Origin: Ardenticatenaceae bacterium
Lineage (GTDB): Bacteria; Chloroflexota; Anaerolineae; Promineifilales; Promineifilaceae
Direction of reading: 5' to 3'
Length of the DNA: 64,000 nt
NCBI GenBank assembly: GCA_020634315.1
Contig: JACKBV010000007.1
Span: 1 to 64,000, forward strand
The position numbers and the translations under genes are program-made. Positions 53,273 through 62,184 of the stretch are shown here, piece after piece. Numbering within the stretch: the stretch's first letter is position 1; every line of letters begins with the position of its first letter. The notes below the pieces were generated by a model. It did not search any database and was not told the origin of the DNA. It worked only from the letters and a program-made list of their open reading frames with translations.

Positions 53273-54259
53273 ATGATTGCACAAGAATCTTTATCTATAG
53301 CAGAATTTCGGGAAACGGCCGTTGCCATTGAATCGCAAATCGGCAAAGTCATCGTCGGGCAGCAAGATGTCGTGCGCACCGTGTTAGTCGGTGTGCTGTC
53401 TGCGGGACATGTGCTGCTGGAAGGTGTGCCAGGGCTGGGTAAAACCATGCTCATTCGCACGCTGGCGCAGGCACTCAGTCTGCAATTCAGCCGCATCCAG
53501 TTCACACCCGACCTGATGCCCGCCGACATCACCGGCACGGACATCATGGACGAGGATGAAACAGGCCACCGCAGCTTCCGCTTCCAGGCTGGCCCTGTCT
53601 TTGCCAACCTGGTTTTGGCCGATGAAATCAACCGCGCCACGCCGAAAACGCAGTCGGCGCTGCTAGAAGCAATGCAGGAGCATACCGTCACCGTTGCCAA
53701 TGAAACGTATCGCCTGCCAGAACCCTTTTTCGTGCTGGCGACGCAAAACCCGATTGAACAGGAAGGCACTTATCCGCTGCCAGAAGCGCAGCTTGACCGC
53801 TTTTTGTTTAAGATCAATGTGGGCTTCCCAACCGAAGAACAGTTGACGGAGATTGTGCTGCGCACGACAGGCAAAGAATCGCCCCAAGCGGAAACGGCCG
53901 CTTCCGGGGAAACCATTCTCGCCATGCAGCAGTTAGCGCGGCAAGTCCCCATCCCCAGCCATGTCACCGCCTACGTCAGCCGCCTCATCGTCGCCACACA
54001 TCCCGGCAGCAGTGCGGCCGCTATGGTCAATGATTACGTGCGTTATGGCTCCAGCCCGCGCGGGGCACAGGCGCTGGTATTGGGGGCAAAGATTACAGCG
54101 TTGCTAGATGGCCGTCTCAATGTCAGTTTTGATGACGTAACGGCCGTTGCTCCGGCTGCGCTGCGCCATCGTTTGCTGCTCAACTTTGAAGGTCAGGCAC
54201 AAGGCATCAAGACAGATGATGTGGTGCGGGACTTGATTGAACAGGTGAAACGAGAGTAG
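53273..54259 (+). CDS. MoxR-family AAA+ ATPase
   Basis: 328 residues. GHVLLEGVPGLGKTMLIRTL (Walker A), LVLADEINRATPKTQSALLE (Walker B), TQNPIEQEGTYPLPEAQLDR (sensor 1 and MoxR insert) and SPRGAQALVLGAKI (lid) are all intact. MoxR ATPases act as chaperones for metal-binding VWA proteins and usually precede DUF58, VWA and transglutaminase genes. Here none follows; the next gene is radA in convergent orientation. It may instead serve the ABC-linked membrane proteins. Confidence 0.93.
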   Translation: MIAQESLSIAEFRETAVAIESQIGKVIVGQQDVVRTVLVGVLSAGHVLLEGVPGLGKTMLIRTLAQALSLQFSRIQFTPDLMPADITGTDIMDEDETGHRSFRFQAGPVFANLVLADEINRATPKTQSALLEAMQEHTVTVANETYRLPEPFFVLATQNPIEQEGTYPLPEAQLDRFLFKINVGFPTEEQLTEIVLRTTGKESPQAETAASGETILAMQQLARQVPIPSHVTAYVSRLIVATHPGSSAAAMVNDYVRYGSSPRGAQALVLGAKITALLDGRLNVSFDDVTAVAPAALRHRLLLNFEGQAQGIKTDDVVRDLIEQVKRE

Positions 54260-54292
54260 GAGGTACGTTCACCTCCATCTCCAATCTCCACA

Positions 54293-55675
54293 CTACTTCG
54301 GCAGCAAACCCGCCTGAATTGCTTCATGCAATGTGCGGCAGCCGATGATTTCCAGGTTATCCGGATATTCGCCAACACGCGTGCGCGTCGGGCGCGGAAT
54401 GATGCAGCGCTTAAAGCCCAGTTTGGAAGCTTCCTTCAAACGCGCGTCCAATTGACTAACGGCACGCAATTCACCGCTCAAGCCCACTTCGCCCACAAAA
54501 GCCATATCGGCATAAATGGGGCGATCTTTGACGCTGCTGGCAATGGCAATAGCCACGGCAAGGTCAGCAGCAGGTTCGTCTATTTGCAATCCGCCAATGA
54601 CGTTGACAAAGACATCTTTGTCGTGCAAGGCAAGGCCAACACGTTTGGTGAGAACGGCCGTAATCAGCAGCAACCGATTGTAATCAATGCCGTTAGCCGT
54701 GCGGCGTGGATTGGAAAACGTGGTGGAACTGGCTAACGCTTGCATTTCTACCAGTAACGGCCGTGTTCCCTCCACCGTCACAGCAATAGCCGACCCCGGC
54801 GCATTCACCTGCCGCTCCGCCAAAAACGCCTCAGATGGATTGGGCACTTCCATCATCCCCTTCTCCACCATCTCAAACACGCCCACTTCGCTGGTCGCGC
54901 CAAAGCGATTCTTCACGCTGCGCAGCAGCCGGTAACGATGAAAAGGATCGCCGCCCAAATAAAGCACCGTATCGACAATGTGCTCCAAAACACGCGGCCC
55001 GGCAATAGCGCCCTCCTTCGTCACATGCCCCACCAGGAAAATGGCGACGCCGCTGCTTTTCGCCAGGTCTTGGAAGCGGCTGGCACATTCACGCACCTGA
55101 CTCACACTACCCGCCGATGAATTCAAATCTTCGGTATAGGTGGTCTGGATACTGTCGATGATGACCAACGCCGGGCCAACTTCGCCAATATGCCCCAGCA
55201 TACTGGTGAGATTCGTTTCTGTTACCAAAAAAAGGTTATTGGCCGTGACATCCATCCGATCCGCACGCATTTTAATCTGCTGGGCGCTTTCCTCACCGGA
55301 AATGTAAAGCGTAGGGCCATGCTGGTTGGCAATCATCGCCGCCACATCAAGCAGCAAGGTGGACTTGCCAATGCCCGGATCGCCGCCAACAAGCACCAGT
55401 GAGCCGGGCACGATCCCGCCACCCAAGACGCGCGAAAATTCGGACAGGGGCAGCCGCAGCCTGTCGAACCCATCTGGCGTGATTTCGGCCAGACGCAGGG
55501 GGCGGCTGTTGTGGGGGCTGGCAGAACGGGATTTTTGGCCGGAAACGGCCGTTTCCGGTTCCACCACCTGCTCTGTCATCGTGCCAAATTCACCACACTT
55601 AGGGCAGCGCCCCATATAAGTCGGGGTAATACGTCCACATGAATTACAAATGTATTGCGTAAATTTCTTCGCCAT
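54293..55675 (-). CDS. radA: DNA repair protein RadA
   Basis: 460 residues. The N-terminal C4 zinc finger (CNSCGRITPTYMGRCPKCGE), the RecA-like core with Walker A GGDPGIGKSTLLL, the RadA signature KNRFG (LRSVKNRFGATSEVG) and the C-terminal Lon-like domain (ITAVLTKRVGLALHDKDVFV, AFVGEVGLSGELRAVSQLDA) are all present. RadA promotes branch migration in recombination. An in-frame TAA just upstream fixes the start at ATG 55675. A strong promoter ends nine bases before it, so the mRNA should be leaderless. Confidence 0.95.
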   Translation of the reverse strand: MAKKFTQYICNSCGRITPTYMGRCPKCGEFGTMTEQVVEPETAVSGQKSRSASPHNSRPLRLAEITPDGFDRLRLPLSEFSRVLGGGIVPGSLVLVGGDPGIGKSTLLLDVAAMIANQHGPTLYISGEESAQQIKMRADRMDVTANNLFLVTETNLTSMLGHIGEVGPALVIIDSIQTTYTEDLNSSAGSVSQVRECASRFQDLAKSSGVAIFLVGHVTKEGAIAGPRVLEHIVDTVLYLGGDPFHRYRLLRSVKNRFGATSEVGVFEMVEKGMMEVPNPSEAFLAERQVNAPGSAIAVTVEGTRPLLVEMQALASSTTFSNPRRTANGIDYNRLLLITAVLTKRVGLALHDKDVFVNVIGGLQIDEPAADLAVAIAIASSVKDRPIYADMAFVGEVGLSGELRAVSQLDARLKEASKLGFKRCIIPRPTRTRVGEYPDNLEIIGCRTLHEAIQAGLLPK

Positions 55676-55683
55676 AAAACGGT

Positions 55684-55712
55684 ATTAGAGCCTTTCGCTA
55701 ATGTAATGTCAA
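55684..55712 (-). promoter_or_regulatory. Predicted radA promoter
   Basis: Minus strand: perfect TTGACA (55712-55707), 17-base spacer, TCTAAT (55689-55684, five of six). Transcription would begin about at the radA ATG (55675). Confidence 0.6.
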
Positions 55713-55783
55713 TCGTAACACGCTTATGACACTATGTAGCGTAGAAGCATTAGGGTTCACTTTGTCACAGAAGCAAAAACCTT

Positions 55784-55810
55784 TTGCCCCATTCTAGCAT
55801 ATGTTATACT
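55784..55810 (+). promoter_or_regulatory. Predicted promoter of the exopolysaccharide operon
   Basis: TTGCCC (55784-55789; or TTTGCC one base earlier), 15-16-base spacer, TATACT (55805-55810, five of six). GTG 55818 is seven bases further, so the first gene would again be leaderless. Confidence 0.4.
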
Positions 55811-55817
55811 TCCCAAG

Positions 55818-56093
55818 GTGATTAACTGGATATCGCTCATCTGTAACACGCTTTGGATATTGGGTTTAGCCATCTTACTGGCTGCGTTCAGCTACCACTA
55901 CTGGCAGGCGGAAATAAAAAGCCAAAGCCTGAAAACACAATTGAACCAGTCATCGTTTCTCAAATTATTTTGGGTGGGGCTAATATTCATCAATGCCGGG
56001 TTAGCCAGCACTAGCTTACACAGTTGGGAAACAGTCATCTGGAGCATATTAGGACTATTAAGCCTTGTCAACCTGATAAGTGTTGGCAAGTAA
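55818..56093 (+). CDS. Small three-helix membrane protein
   Basis: 91 residues: helices at about 8-26 (NTLWILGLAILLAAFSYHY), 48-66 (LKLFWVGLIFINAGLASTS) and 72-88. Not recognised as a family. The start is GTG 55818. Its stop lies 32 bases before the tyrosine-kinase start, so it is probably the first gene of that operon and may assist polysaccharide export. Confidence 0.65.
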   Translation: MINWISLICNTLWILGLAILLAAFSYHYWQAEIKSQSLKTQLNQSSFLKLFWVGLIFINAGLASTSLHSWETVIWSILGLLSLVNLISVGK

Positions 56094-56124
56094 CGAGAAG
56101 AAACTTGCAGGAGCACGCACTTTT

Positions 56125-57783
56125 ATGGAGATAAAACGGTATATTGCACTCGTCTGGCGCTGGGCCTGGCTCATCATTCTCGGTGTCGTAGTAGCAGGTG
56201 GGTCAGCCTTCCTGGTTAGCACAAACACAACACCCATCTATCGAGCTTCAGCCCGTTTCCTGATTGATGAAGCCCCCAGAGGGGGCAGCAGCAACGAGTA
56301 TGCTCAAATTTTGCTTGAAGAACGCCTGGCACAAACATACGTCCAAATTATTGAAACAAACAGCGTCTTAGAAGAAACGCTCAATCGGCTAGAAAAACCA
56401 GTGGCAAGCGTACAACAACTGGCAGGCATGGTCTCGGTCAGTGCCCCACAAGACACCCAAATCTTGATTATCAACGTTGAAGACACGGATCGCCAACGTG
56501 CAGCGGTGATCGCCAATACAGTTGGCGAAGTGTTTATCGAGCAAAACCTGGAAAGGGAAAATCAACGCTATGCGGAACCCATCGCCAATTGGGAGACACG
56601 CATTCAGGAAATTGGCGACGAAATCGAAGCATTAGACGCACAAATCAATGCGTTGGCGGGTGCTGAAACGGCCGAAGATTTAGCCGCAGTTTCTCGCCTG
56701 GAGACGCAGCGCAATGAAGCGCGTCTGCGCTATACCGACGCCTTTAACAAGATTAATGATCTGCAAGTGGCGCAAATTCAAGGCAGCAACAACATTCAGC
56801 CTATTGAGCCGGCCGTTGTTCCCGACACGCCAATTCGCCCGCGTACCGTAAACAACACGATGCTGGCAGCTGCCGTTGGCGGTATGTTGGCGTTGGGCAT
56901 TATCTTCCTAATCGAATACCTGGACGATACTGTCAAATCTCCCGATCAGGTGCTGAACGACACAGGATTGTCCACATTAGGAGCCATTGCTTTTATTAAA
57001 GGGGATAAACCGGCAGATCGACTCATTACGCATTTTCGACCACGCGATCCTATTTCTGAAGCGTATCGTGTGTTACGCACAAATTTGAGTTTTTCGGCCG
57101 TGGACAAAGAGCTGCAAGACATCTTGATTACCAGTTCTTCTCCTGGCGAAGGCAAATCGACCACGGTGGCGAATCTGGGCACAGTCATGGCACAAATGGG
57201 CAAGCGCGTCATCATTGTTGATGCTGACTTGCGTCGCCCCGTGCAGCATAAAGTGTTTAGCGTTCCGAATAACCAGGGATTGACAACTGCGTTGCTCGAC
57301 CAACAAACACCGGTTATGGAACATGTACAATCAACCAAAATTCCTGGTTTAAGTATATTGGCCAGCGGCCCAATCCCTCCCAACCCGGCAGAGCTGCTAA
57401 ATTCACATCGCATGGCGCATGTCATGAATGAATTACGCCTGGGCGCTGACTTGATCATTTTTGACACCCCTCCAGCTCTAACAGTGGCGGATGCCTCGAT
57501 TTTAGCGCCGCAAGTAGATGGCTGTATTTTGGTTGTGGAAGTTGGAAAAACAAGGCGCGACACGTTCTTGCAAGCTGTACAAAGAATGCAAAAGACGGGA
57601 GCCAACTTGTTTGGCACAGCCCTCAACCGGCTGCAACCAGGACGCGGCGGCTATTACTACGATTATTACTACTACTATTACCATTATTATGGCGCTTACG
57701 AACAAGACAATCGCAAACGGCGTTCAACAAAACGGGGCGGCACAAAGCGGGGCGGCTGGTTATCGGGATTAATTAAACGATGA
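56125..57783 (+). CDS. Polysaccharide co-polymerase fused to tyrosine autokinase (Wzz-BY-kinase)
   Basis: About 552 residues. The Wzz chain-length domain (helix WRWAWLIILGVVVAGGSAFL, coiled coil, second helix MLAAAVGGMLALGIIFLIEY) joins a BY-kinase: Walker A SSSPGEGKSTTVANL, Walker A' VIIVDADLRRPVQ and Walker B LIIFDTPPALTVADA. The tail has a Tyr cluster (GGYYYDYYYYYYHYYGAYEQ) as the autophosphorylation site, then basic residues. It controls chain length and export of exopolysaccharide. ATG 56125 is chosen for homology; AGGAG is upstream. It overlaps the next gene in an ATGA. No ACGGCCGT occurs in this gene. Confidence 0.92.
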   Translation: MEIKRYIALVWRWAWLIILGVVVAGGSAFLVSTNTTPIYRASARFLIDEAPRGGSSNEYAQILLEERLAQTYVQIIETNSVLEETLNRLEKPVASVQQLAGMVSVSAPQDTQILIINVEDTDRQRAAVIANTVGEVFIEQNLERENQRYAEPIANWETRIQEIGDEIEALDAQINALAGAETAEDLAAVSRLETQRNEARLRYTDAFNKINDLQVAQIQGSNNIQPIEPAVVPDTPIRPRTVNNTMLAAAVGGMLALGIIFLIEYLDDTVKSPDQVLNDTGLSTLGAIAFIKGDKPADRLITHFRPRDPISEAYRVLRTNLSFSAVDKELQDILITSSSPGEGKSTTVANLGTVMAQMGKRVIIVDADLRRPVQHKVFSVPNNQGLTTALLDQQTPVMEHVQSTKIPGLSILASGPIPPNPAELLNSHRMAHVMNELRLGADLIIFDTPPALTVADASILAPQVDGCILVVEVGKTRRDTFLQAVQRMQKTGANLFGTALNRLQPGRGGYYYDYYYYYYHYYGAYEQDNRKRRSTKRGGTKRGGWLSGLIKR

Positions 57784-58262
57784 CAACGCAAGTTGTGGCA
57801 GAACAGCAACAACGTCAATCATCCAAGGTATTCATTAGCTTGGGGGCATTGTGGTTATTGCTAGCCGCTATTCATCTGGTGTATCAGCTCTCCAATCCAA
57901 CTGTTGAAGTACGATGGGAAACGGCGACTGAGGTGAATACGGCGGGTTTCAACTTGTATCGCAGTGATGAATCCGATGGAGAGTTTGTCCAGATTAATGT
58001 GGGTGGATTGATTGCCAGTGAAGGCGAAGCGGTAAGTGGGGCCTCTTACACGTTTGTCGATGACACAGTTGAGGTCGGCAAAACTTATTATTATGTGCTT
58101 GAAGAAGTTGAATTTAATGCCGCAACACGCCGTTATGAAGATGATATTTTTGCGTATGAAGTGCCATATGTGACGTGGTGGACGGCCGTTTTAACGGCCG
58201 TTAGCATTCTGGTCGGTTTAGCCCTGGTCGTCACAGGATTGAAAGAAGAAAGAAGTTTATGA
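57780..58262 (+). CDS. Membrane protein with fibronectin-like domain
   Basis: 160 residues: one helix near the N terminus (LGALWLLLAAIHLVYQLS), a type III-like beta domain (VEVRWETATEVNTAGFNLYR, YTFVDDTVEVGKTYYYVLEE) and a second helix (WWTAVLTAVSILVGLALVVT). The beta domain is related to that of the protein at 62185 (RIDWSTDTEIDLAGFFLQRA). It overlaps the kinase stop and the pqqD start, both in ATGA, so the three are one translational unit. Two palindromes 13 bases apart (58181, 58194) lie in it. Confidence 0.7.
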   Translation: MTTQVVAEQQQRQSSKVFISLGALWLLLAAIHLVYQLSNPTVEVRWETATEVNTAGFNLYRSDESDGEFVQINVGGLIASEGEAVSGASYTFVDDTVEVGKTYYYVLEEVEFNAATRRYEDDIFAYEVPYVTWWTAVLTAVSILVGLALVVTGLKEERSL

Positions 58263-58528
58263 TAGAACAAGGCACACCCAAAATTGCCCCAGAAATCATC
58301 TGGCGATTTATGGATGACAGCGCAGTTGTTATCTCGCCCGCTGGCGGCAACGTTCGTGTCCTCAATGGCATGGGTACCATTATCTGGAAAATGTTGGCAC
58401 AAGAAGAAAACACGCAATCCATCCATCAATACCTTGTCACACACTATGAGGTGTCGCCAGAACAAGCCCAACAAGATTTACGCACTTTTTTAAATGATTT
58501 AACAGAACGCGGCCTGCTCGTCTGGTAA
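58259..58528 (+). CDS. PqqD-family protein
   Basis: 89 residues. FMDDSAVVISPAGGNVRVLN, GMGTIIWKMLAQEENTQSIH and EVSPEQAQQDLRTFLNDLTE follow PqqD (Pfam), a winged-helix RiPP-recognition-like fold that binds peptide leaders. No radical-SAM, peptidase or precursor gene of a PQQ or RiPP pathway is in the window. PqqD relatives also occur in exopolysaccharide loci, which fits the tyrosine kinase two genes upstream. It is in ATGA overlap with the preceding gene and followed by a strong hairpin. Confidence 0.83.
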   Translation: MIEQGTPKIAPEIIWRFMDDSAVVISPAGGNVRVLNGMGTIIWKMLAQEENTQSIHQYLVTHYEVSPEQAQQDLRTFLNDLTERGLLVW

Positions 58529-58555
58529 GGGTTACGTATTGGTAAACGATCTATG

Positions 58556-58590
58556 CCTCCTCTAGGTTTATTCTAGAGGAGGTTTTCTTT
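58556..58590 (+). terminator. Intrinsic terminator between pqqD and the C25 protease gene
   Basis: CCTCCTCTAG (58556-58565), loop GTTTATT, CTAGAGGAGG (58573-58582), then TTTTCTTT. A perfect ten-pair stem. Only 15 bases separate its T-run from the protease ATG at 58606, which leaves no room for a promoter, so it may act as an attenuator or partial terminator within the operon. Confidence 0.8.
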
Positions 58591-58605
58591 GAAGTAGAGG
58601 TTTTT

Positions 58606-61600
58606 ATGCAGTACAAACGTTTCGCGCCTATTTTGACAGCATTTTTACTGGTAGCCATCATCATTTCAAGCTGGCAGCGACAAGGTTACGCGCAACCACA
58701 GACCAAAACCGCCCAACCCCTTAGCACGGCTACACAACCTTTGCTATCAAGTGCAGATGGCCTTACCTTCTCATTTACAACGGCCGATTTCTCCATCGCG
58801 CAAAATGGCGTCGTCACAATTGCGGGGCTGGAAACTCATTTACAAGAACCGGGCGCACCCGCTTTACCTGCATATTCAACGTATATCGCCTTGCCGCCGG
58901 CCGCCGTTGTTGCCAGCGTGCAAGTAGACGAGACAGTTATCTCGACAAGCAAGGTCGATACGGTGCAACCGGCACCCAGGTTTGACTTTGCCTATGATGA
59001 TTTGGCGGATGATGTGCCTTTTGCCGAAATGGCGGCCTCTGCCACGCAACAGCTCTCGACGCCCATTTATGAACAGGATACGGCCGTTTACAATACCAAC
59101 AGCGACTACCCAACAGCACCATACACCATTTCTGAGCCAATGTACTATCGGGATTGGCGGCTGGTACGCCTGACGCTCTACCCGGTACGCTACAACCCGG
59201 TCAGCAAAACATTGACACAGGTACACGAGATGCAGGTTGCGCTGCAATTTAGTGGAGGGGATATGGCTAAGATACGGCCGTTAACCACCCCCGATCCCAT
59301 CGCACAAACCGCCTTCGCCGACGCCATCCTTAATTATGAACAGGGACAACAGTGGCGCCATCTGCCCGATGATGTCCTCAATGCCCCCGAAACCATCTTG
59401 CCCATCGGCCAGCAAACCTTCAAAATTGAAATTGACACCACCGGTATTTACGAAATAAGCGGAGCCGATCTGCAAGCACATGGCATGAATATCGCCAACG
59501 TCAACCCCACAACCATTCAAATGACCTACCGTGGTGAACCCGTCGCCTATCAGCTCATTCACAATGGCGACAATGACTTCGACCTAACTGATAAAATCCG
59601 CTTCTATGGCTGGACATTTAACGGTTCACGACTAGAAAAGCAGTTCATTGGCGACAACAACGTCTTTTGGTTATGGGCCAATGGCACGGCGACAACCATC
59701 ACCACAGAAACCAATGGCACCGGGCAAGGCTATCCCGTCACAACCACCTTCCCCGAATCCATTACATTGGATACACCAGAACGATACCATTTCCACACGC
59801 GCACAAGTTTATGGGACAATTACCCCAACGAGCCTGATGCCTGGTACATTGATTATCTGATTAAAGGCGCACCGGTTACGCTGGCACGCACCTATGCTAT
59901 TACACTGCCTAACCCGGCGCTTAGTGGCCCCGATGTCCAACTTTTGGCAGAAATCACCATCCGCGACACACCGGTCATCAACAGCATCCAACAAAATCAT
60001 GTCGCCCGTCTTGCTATCAACAGCTCGGCGTTTGGCGAACGGCAATGGGAAAACGTGGATCGCAACAACAACATCACCACCACCGTTCCGATCACGTCGT
60101 TGGTTGATGGCATGAACACGTTCCGCTACACATCGGTGACGACGACGACGGCGAGTGCTCCGGAGCGTATTTTTCTCAATCGCGTCACGGTTGATTACCA
60201 ACGACAGTTAACGGCCGTTGACAATCAACTCGCCTTTCAAATGGACAGCGGCACAGAACAAGAATTTCACGTCGCAAATTTCAGCGAAAACAACGTCTCC
60301 AACATCCTGGTATGGGACATCAGCCAACCCAACTTGCCGGTGCAAATCAACATGACTGGCAATATCAGCCAGACCGGAACCCTCAGTTACACCTACAAAA
60401 TTGGGCGTACATACAGCGACTATGTGCGCATTATCGCCACAACGACCAGCAACACCCTGACCCCGGCGGCCATCTCCGCATACACACCACCGAACTTAAA
60501 TCCAACCAATGGTGCAGAATGGCTCGCCATCACCCATGCAGACTTTACATCTGAAGCAAATCGCCTGGCCGCACATCGCAGCGCAGCGACATTTTCTGAC
60601 CTGAGCACACAGGTTGTCAACATCAAAGACGTAATCAATCAATACGGGTATGGTCTGCCAATCCCCGGCGCGATTCACGACTATTTGACCTATGCGTTAG
60701 GGCATTGGGCCGTTGCACCCAGGTACGTCACAATTTTTGGCGATTCCACATTTAACCCGTTGCACAATGAATGTGCAGGAGGGTGTCTGGCACAATTTGA
60801 CATCAATGCCCCCATTTTTGTGATCTCTGATCTTGTTTTCAAAGACAACTATCAAGGACTAGTGCCTTCTGACCACACAATGGTCTTGCTGAGTGGCGAT
60901 GATTTAATCCCGGACATGGCAATTGGGCGTATTGCGGCCGAAACCATTACGGAAACCGTAGCTGTGGTAGATAAAATCATCTTGTATGAAACACAACAGC
61001 TCAGCCCGACAACCCACGATTATCATGACAATGTGCTCTTCGTCGCCGATATGACAGATGAAGCTGGCAATTTCTGCATCGAAAATGAGGTTATAGGACA
61101 ATTACTGCCGCCAAGTTTTAACCAGGAACATCTTTGCCTGGCCGACCGCACAGAAGAGCTGGTAGGTGTCCTTGCCAACGATATGCAAAGCGCCATTAAC
61201 TTTGACGGTGTTGGCCTGCTAAATTATCGCGGGCATGGCAGTGTGGACAATTGGATTAGAGGCTCTTTTCATCCTGTTACATCTACTTCTACCGACTTTT
61301 GGTTTAACACCAATAAACCCACTGTCATTCTTAGCGCCGACTGCCTGGATGGATATTTTACTTATCCTGGCCTAACCGGGTTGGGCGAATCATTTTTGAA
61401 GTTGCACGATCCTATTTTTGACAATATTGGCACAGTCGCCCATTGGTCTTCTACGGGCCTGGGAACAACAACTGAGCACACAGCCTTGCTGCGTGCTTTT
61501 TATACCGGATTGTTTCAAAATGAGTTGACGGCAATTGGGGATGCGGCCGTTTACGCCAAGACGCTCTTTTGGCAAGCTGGCTTTTACCCCGACGCTGAAA

Positions 61601-62061
61601 TGTACAGCTTCACATTACAGGGCGACCCTGCCATGCAGCTCTACCGCCCAGACTTGAGCCTGGAAAAGGCATCTGTAACGGGCAGCTCCGAACCCGGCGA
61701 AACGGCCGTTTTCAGTCTCACCGTCAGCAACAGCGGGCTTTATCCCGCCCATGCCACCATTACCGACACATTGCCAACGGCACTCAGTTTCGTCAGCGCC
61801 AGCGGCAATATCTCCTTCACCTATGCTGTCACCGACACCCAAGTTGTTATCAATTTTGTAGAACCTCTGGCAGAAGGAGAATCTGCTACAGTAACATTGA
61901 GGACACAAGTTGCCGCCGACAGCCAGCCAGGGACGCTCACAAATCGAGCAACGGTTGCGAGTCCTGGCCTTGACTTCAATTTAGCCAACAATACCGATAC
62001 AGCACAGTTAGCAATTTTCACCGTCACTTATCGCACGTACCTTCCTTTGCTGCGACGATAA
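58606..62061 (+). CDS. Secreted C25 (gingipain-like) cysteine peptidase
   Basis: 1151 residues. A signal sequence (FAPILTAFLLVAIIISSW) is followed by a propeptide-like region to about 390, beta-rich domains, and the C25 caspase-fold domain (about 640-1020): APRYVTIFGDSTFNP, LNYRGHGSVDNW (catalytic His) and VILSADCLDGYFTY (catalytic Cys). A DUF11-type repeat near the C terminus (LSLEKASVTGSSEPGETAVF) and the terminal YLPLLRR follow. C25 enzymes are secreted, often through type IX secretion in Bacteroidetes; no such system is seen here. It shares its N-terminal module (FKIEIDTTGIYEISGADLQA) with the gene at 63291. Confidence 0.87.
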   Translation: MQYKRFAPILTAFLLVAIIISSWQRQGYAQPQTKTAQPLSTATQPLLSSADGLTFSFTTADFSIAQNGVVTIAGLETHLQEPGAPALPAYSTYIALPPAAVVASVQVDETVISTSKVDTVQPAPRFDFAYDDLADDVPFAEMAASATQQLSTPIYEQDTAVYNTNSDYPTAPYTISEPMYYRDWRLVRLTLYPVRYNPVSKTLTQVHEMQVALQFSGGDMAKIRPLTTPDPIAQTAFADAILNYEQGQQWRHLPDDVLNAPETILPIGQQTFKIEIDTTGIYEISGADLQAHGMNIANVNPTTIQMTYRGEPVAYQLIHNGDNDFDLTDKIRFYGWTFNGSRLEKQFIGDNNVFWLWANGTATTITTETNGTGQGYPVTTTFPESITLDTPERYHFHTRTSLWDNYPNEPDAWYIDYLIKGAPVTLARTYAITLPNPALSGPDVQLLAEITIRDTPVINSIQQNHVARLAINSSAFGERQWENVDRNNNITTTVPITSLVDGMNTFRYTSVTTTTASAPERIFLNRVTVDYQRQLTAVDNQLAFQMDSGTEQEFHVANFSENNVSNILVWDISQPNLPVQINMTGNISQTGTLSYTYKIGRTYSDYVRIIATTTSNTLTPAAISAYTPPNLNPTNGAEWLAITHADFTSEANRLAAHRSAATFSDLSTQVVNIKDVINQYGYGLPIPGAIHDYLTYALGHWAVAPRYVTIFGDSTFNPLHNECAGGCLAQFDINAPIFVISDLVFKDNYQGLVPSDHTMVLLSGDDLIPDMAIGRIAAETITETVAVVDKIILYETQQLSPTTHDYHDNVLFVADMTDEAGNFCIENEVIGQLLPPSFNQEHLCLADRTEELVGVLANDMQSAINFDGVGLLNYRGHGSVDNWIRGSFHPVTSTSTDFWFNTNKPTVILSADCLDGYFTYPGLTGLGESFLKLHDPIFDNIGTVAHWSSTGLGTTTEHTALLRAFYTGLFQNELTAIGDAAVYAKTLFWQAGFYPDAEMYSFTLQGDPAMQLYRPDLSLEKASVTGSSEPGETAVFSLTVSNSGLYPAHATITDTLPTALSFVSASGNISFTYAVTDTQVVINFVEPLAEGESATVTLRTQVAADSQPGTLTNRATVASPGLDFNLANNTDTAQLAIFTVTYRTYLPLLRR

Positions 62062-62184
62062 CCATAAGACATAATTAGCAGCACAAAGATTTAGGAGAGC
62101 AAGATTTACGCGACGAATCACACAAACCACACAACCCCAACGATTCGTGACGTGTAAATCACAAATTTTCAAAAGAGAGCAGAA

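Noticed and set aside
62062..62184. Possible tRNA or small RNA in the gap after the C25 protease
   Set aside because: No cloverleaf pairing or CCA-type end seen; only AT-rich sequence with imperfect repeats of CACAAACC-like words.
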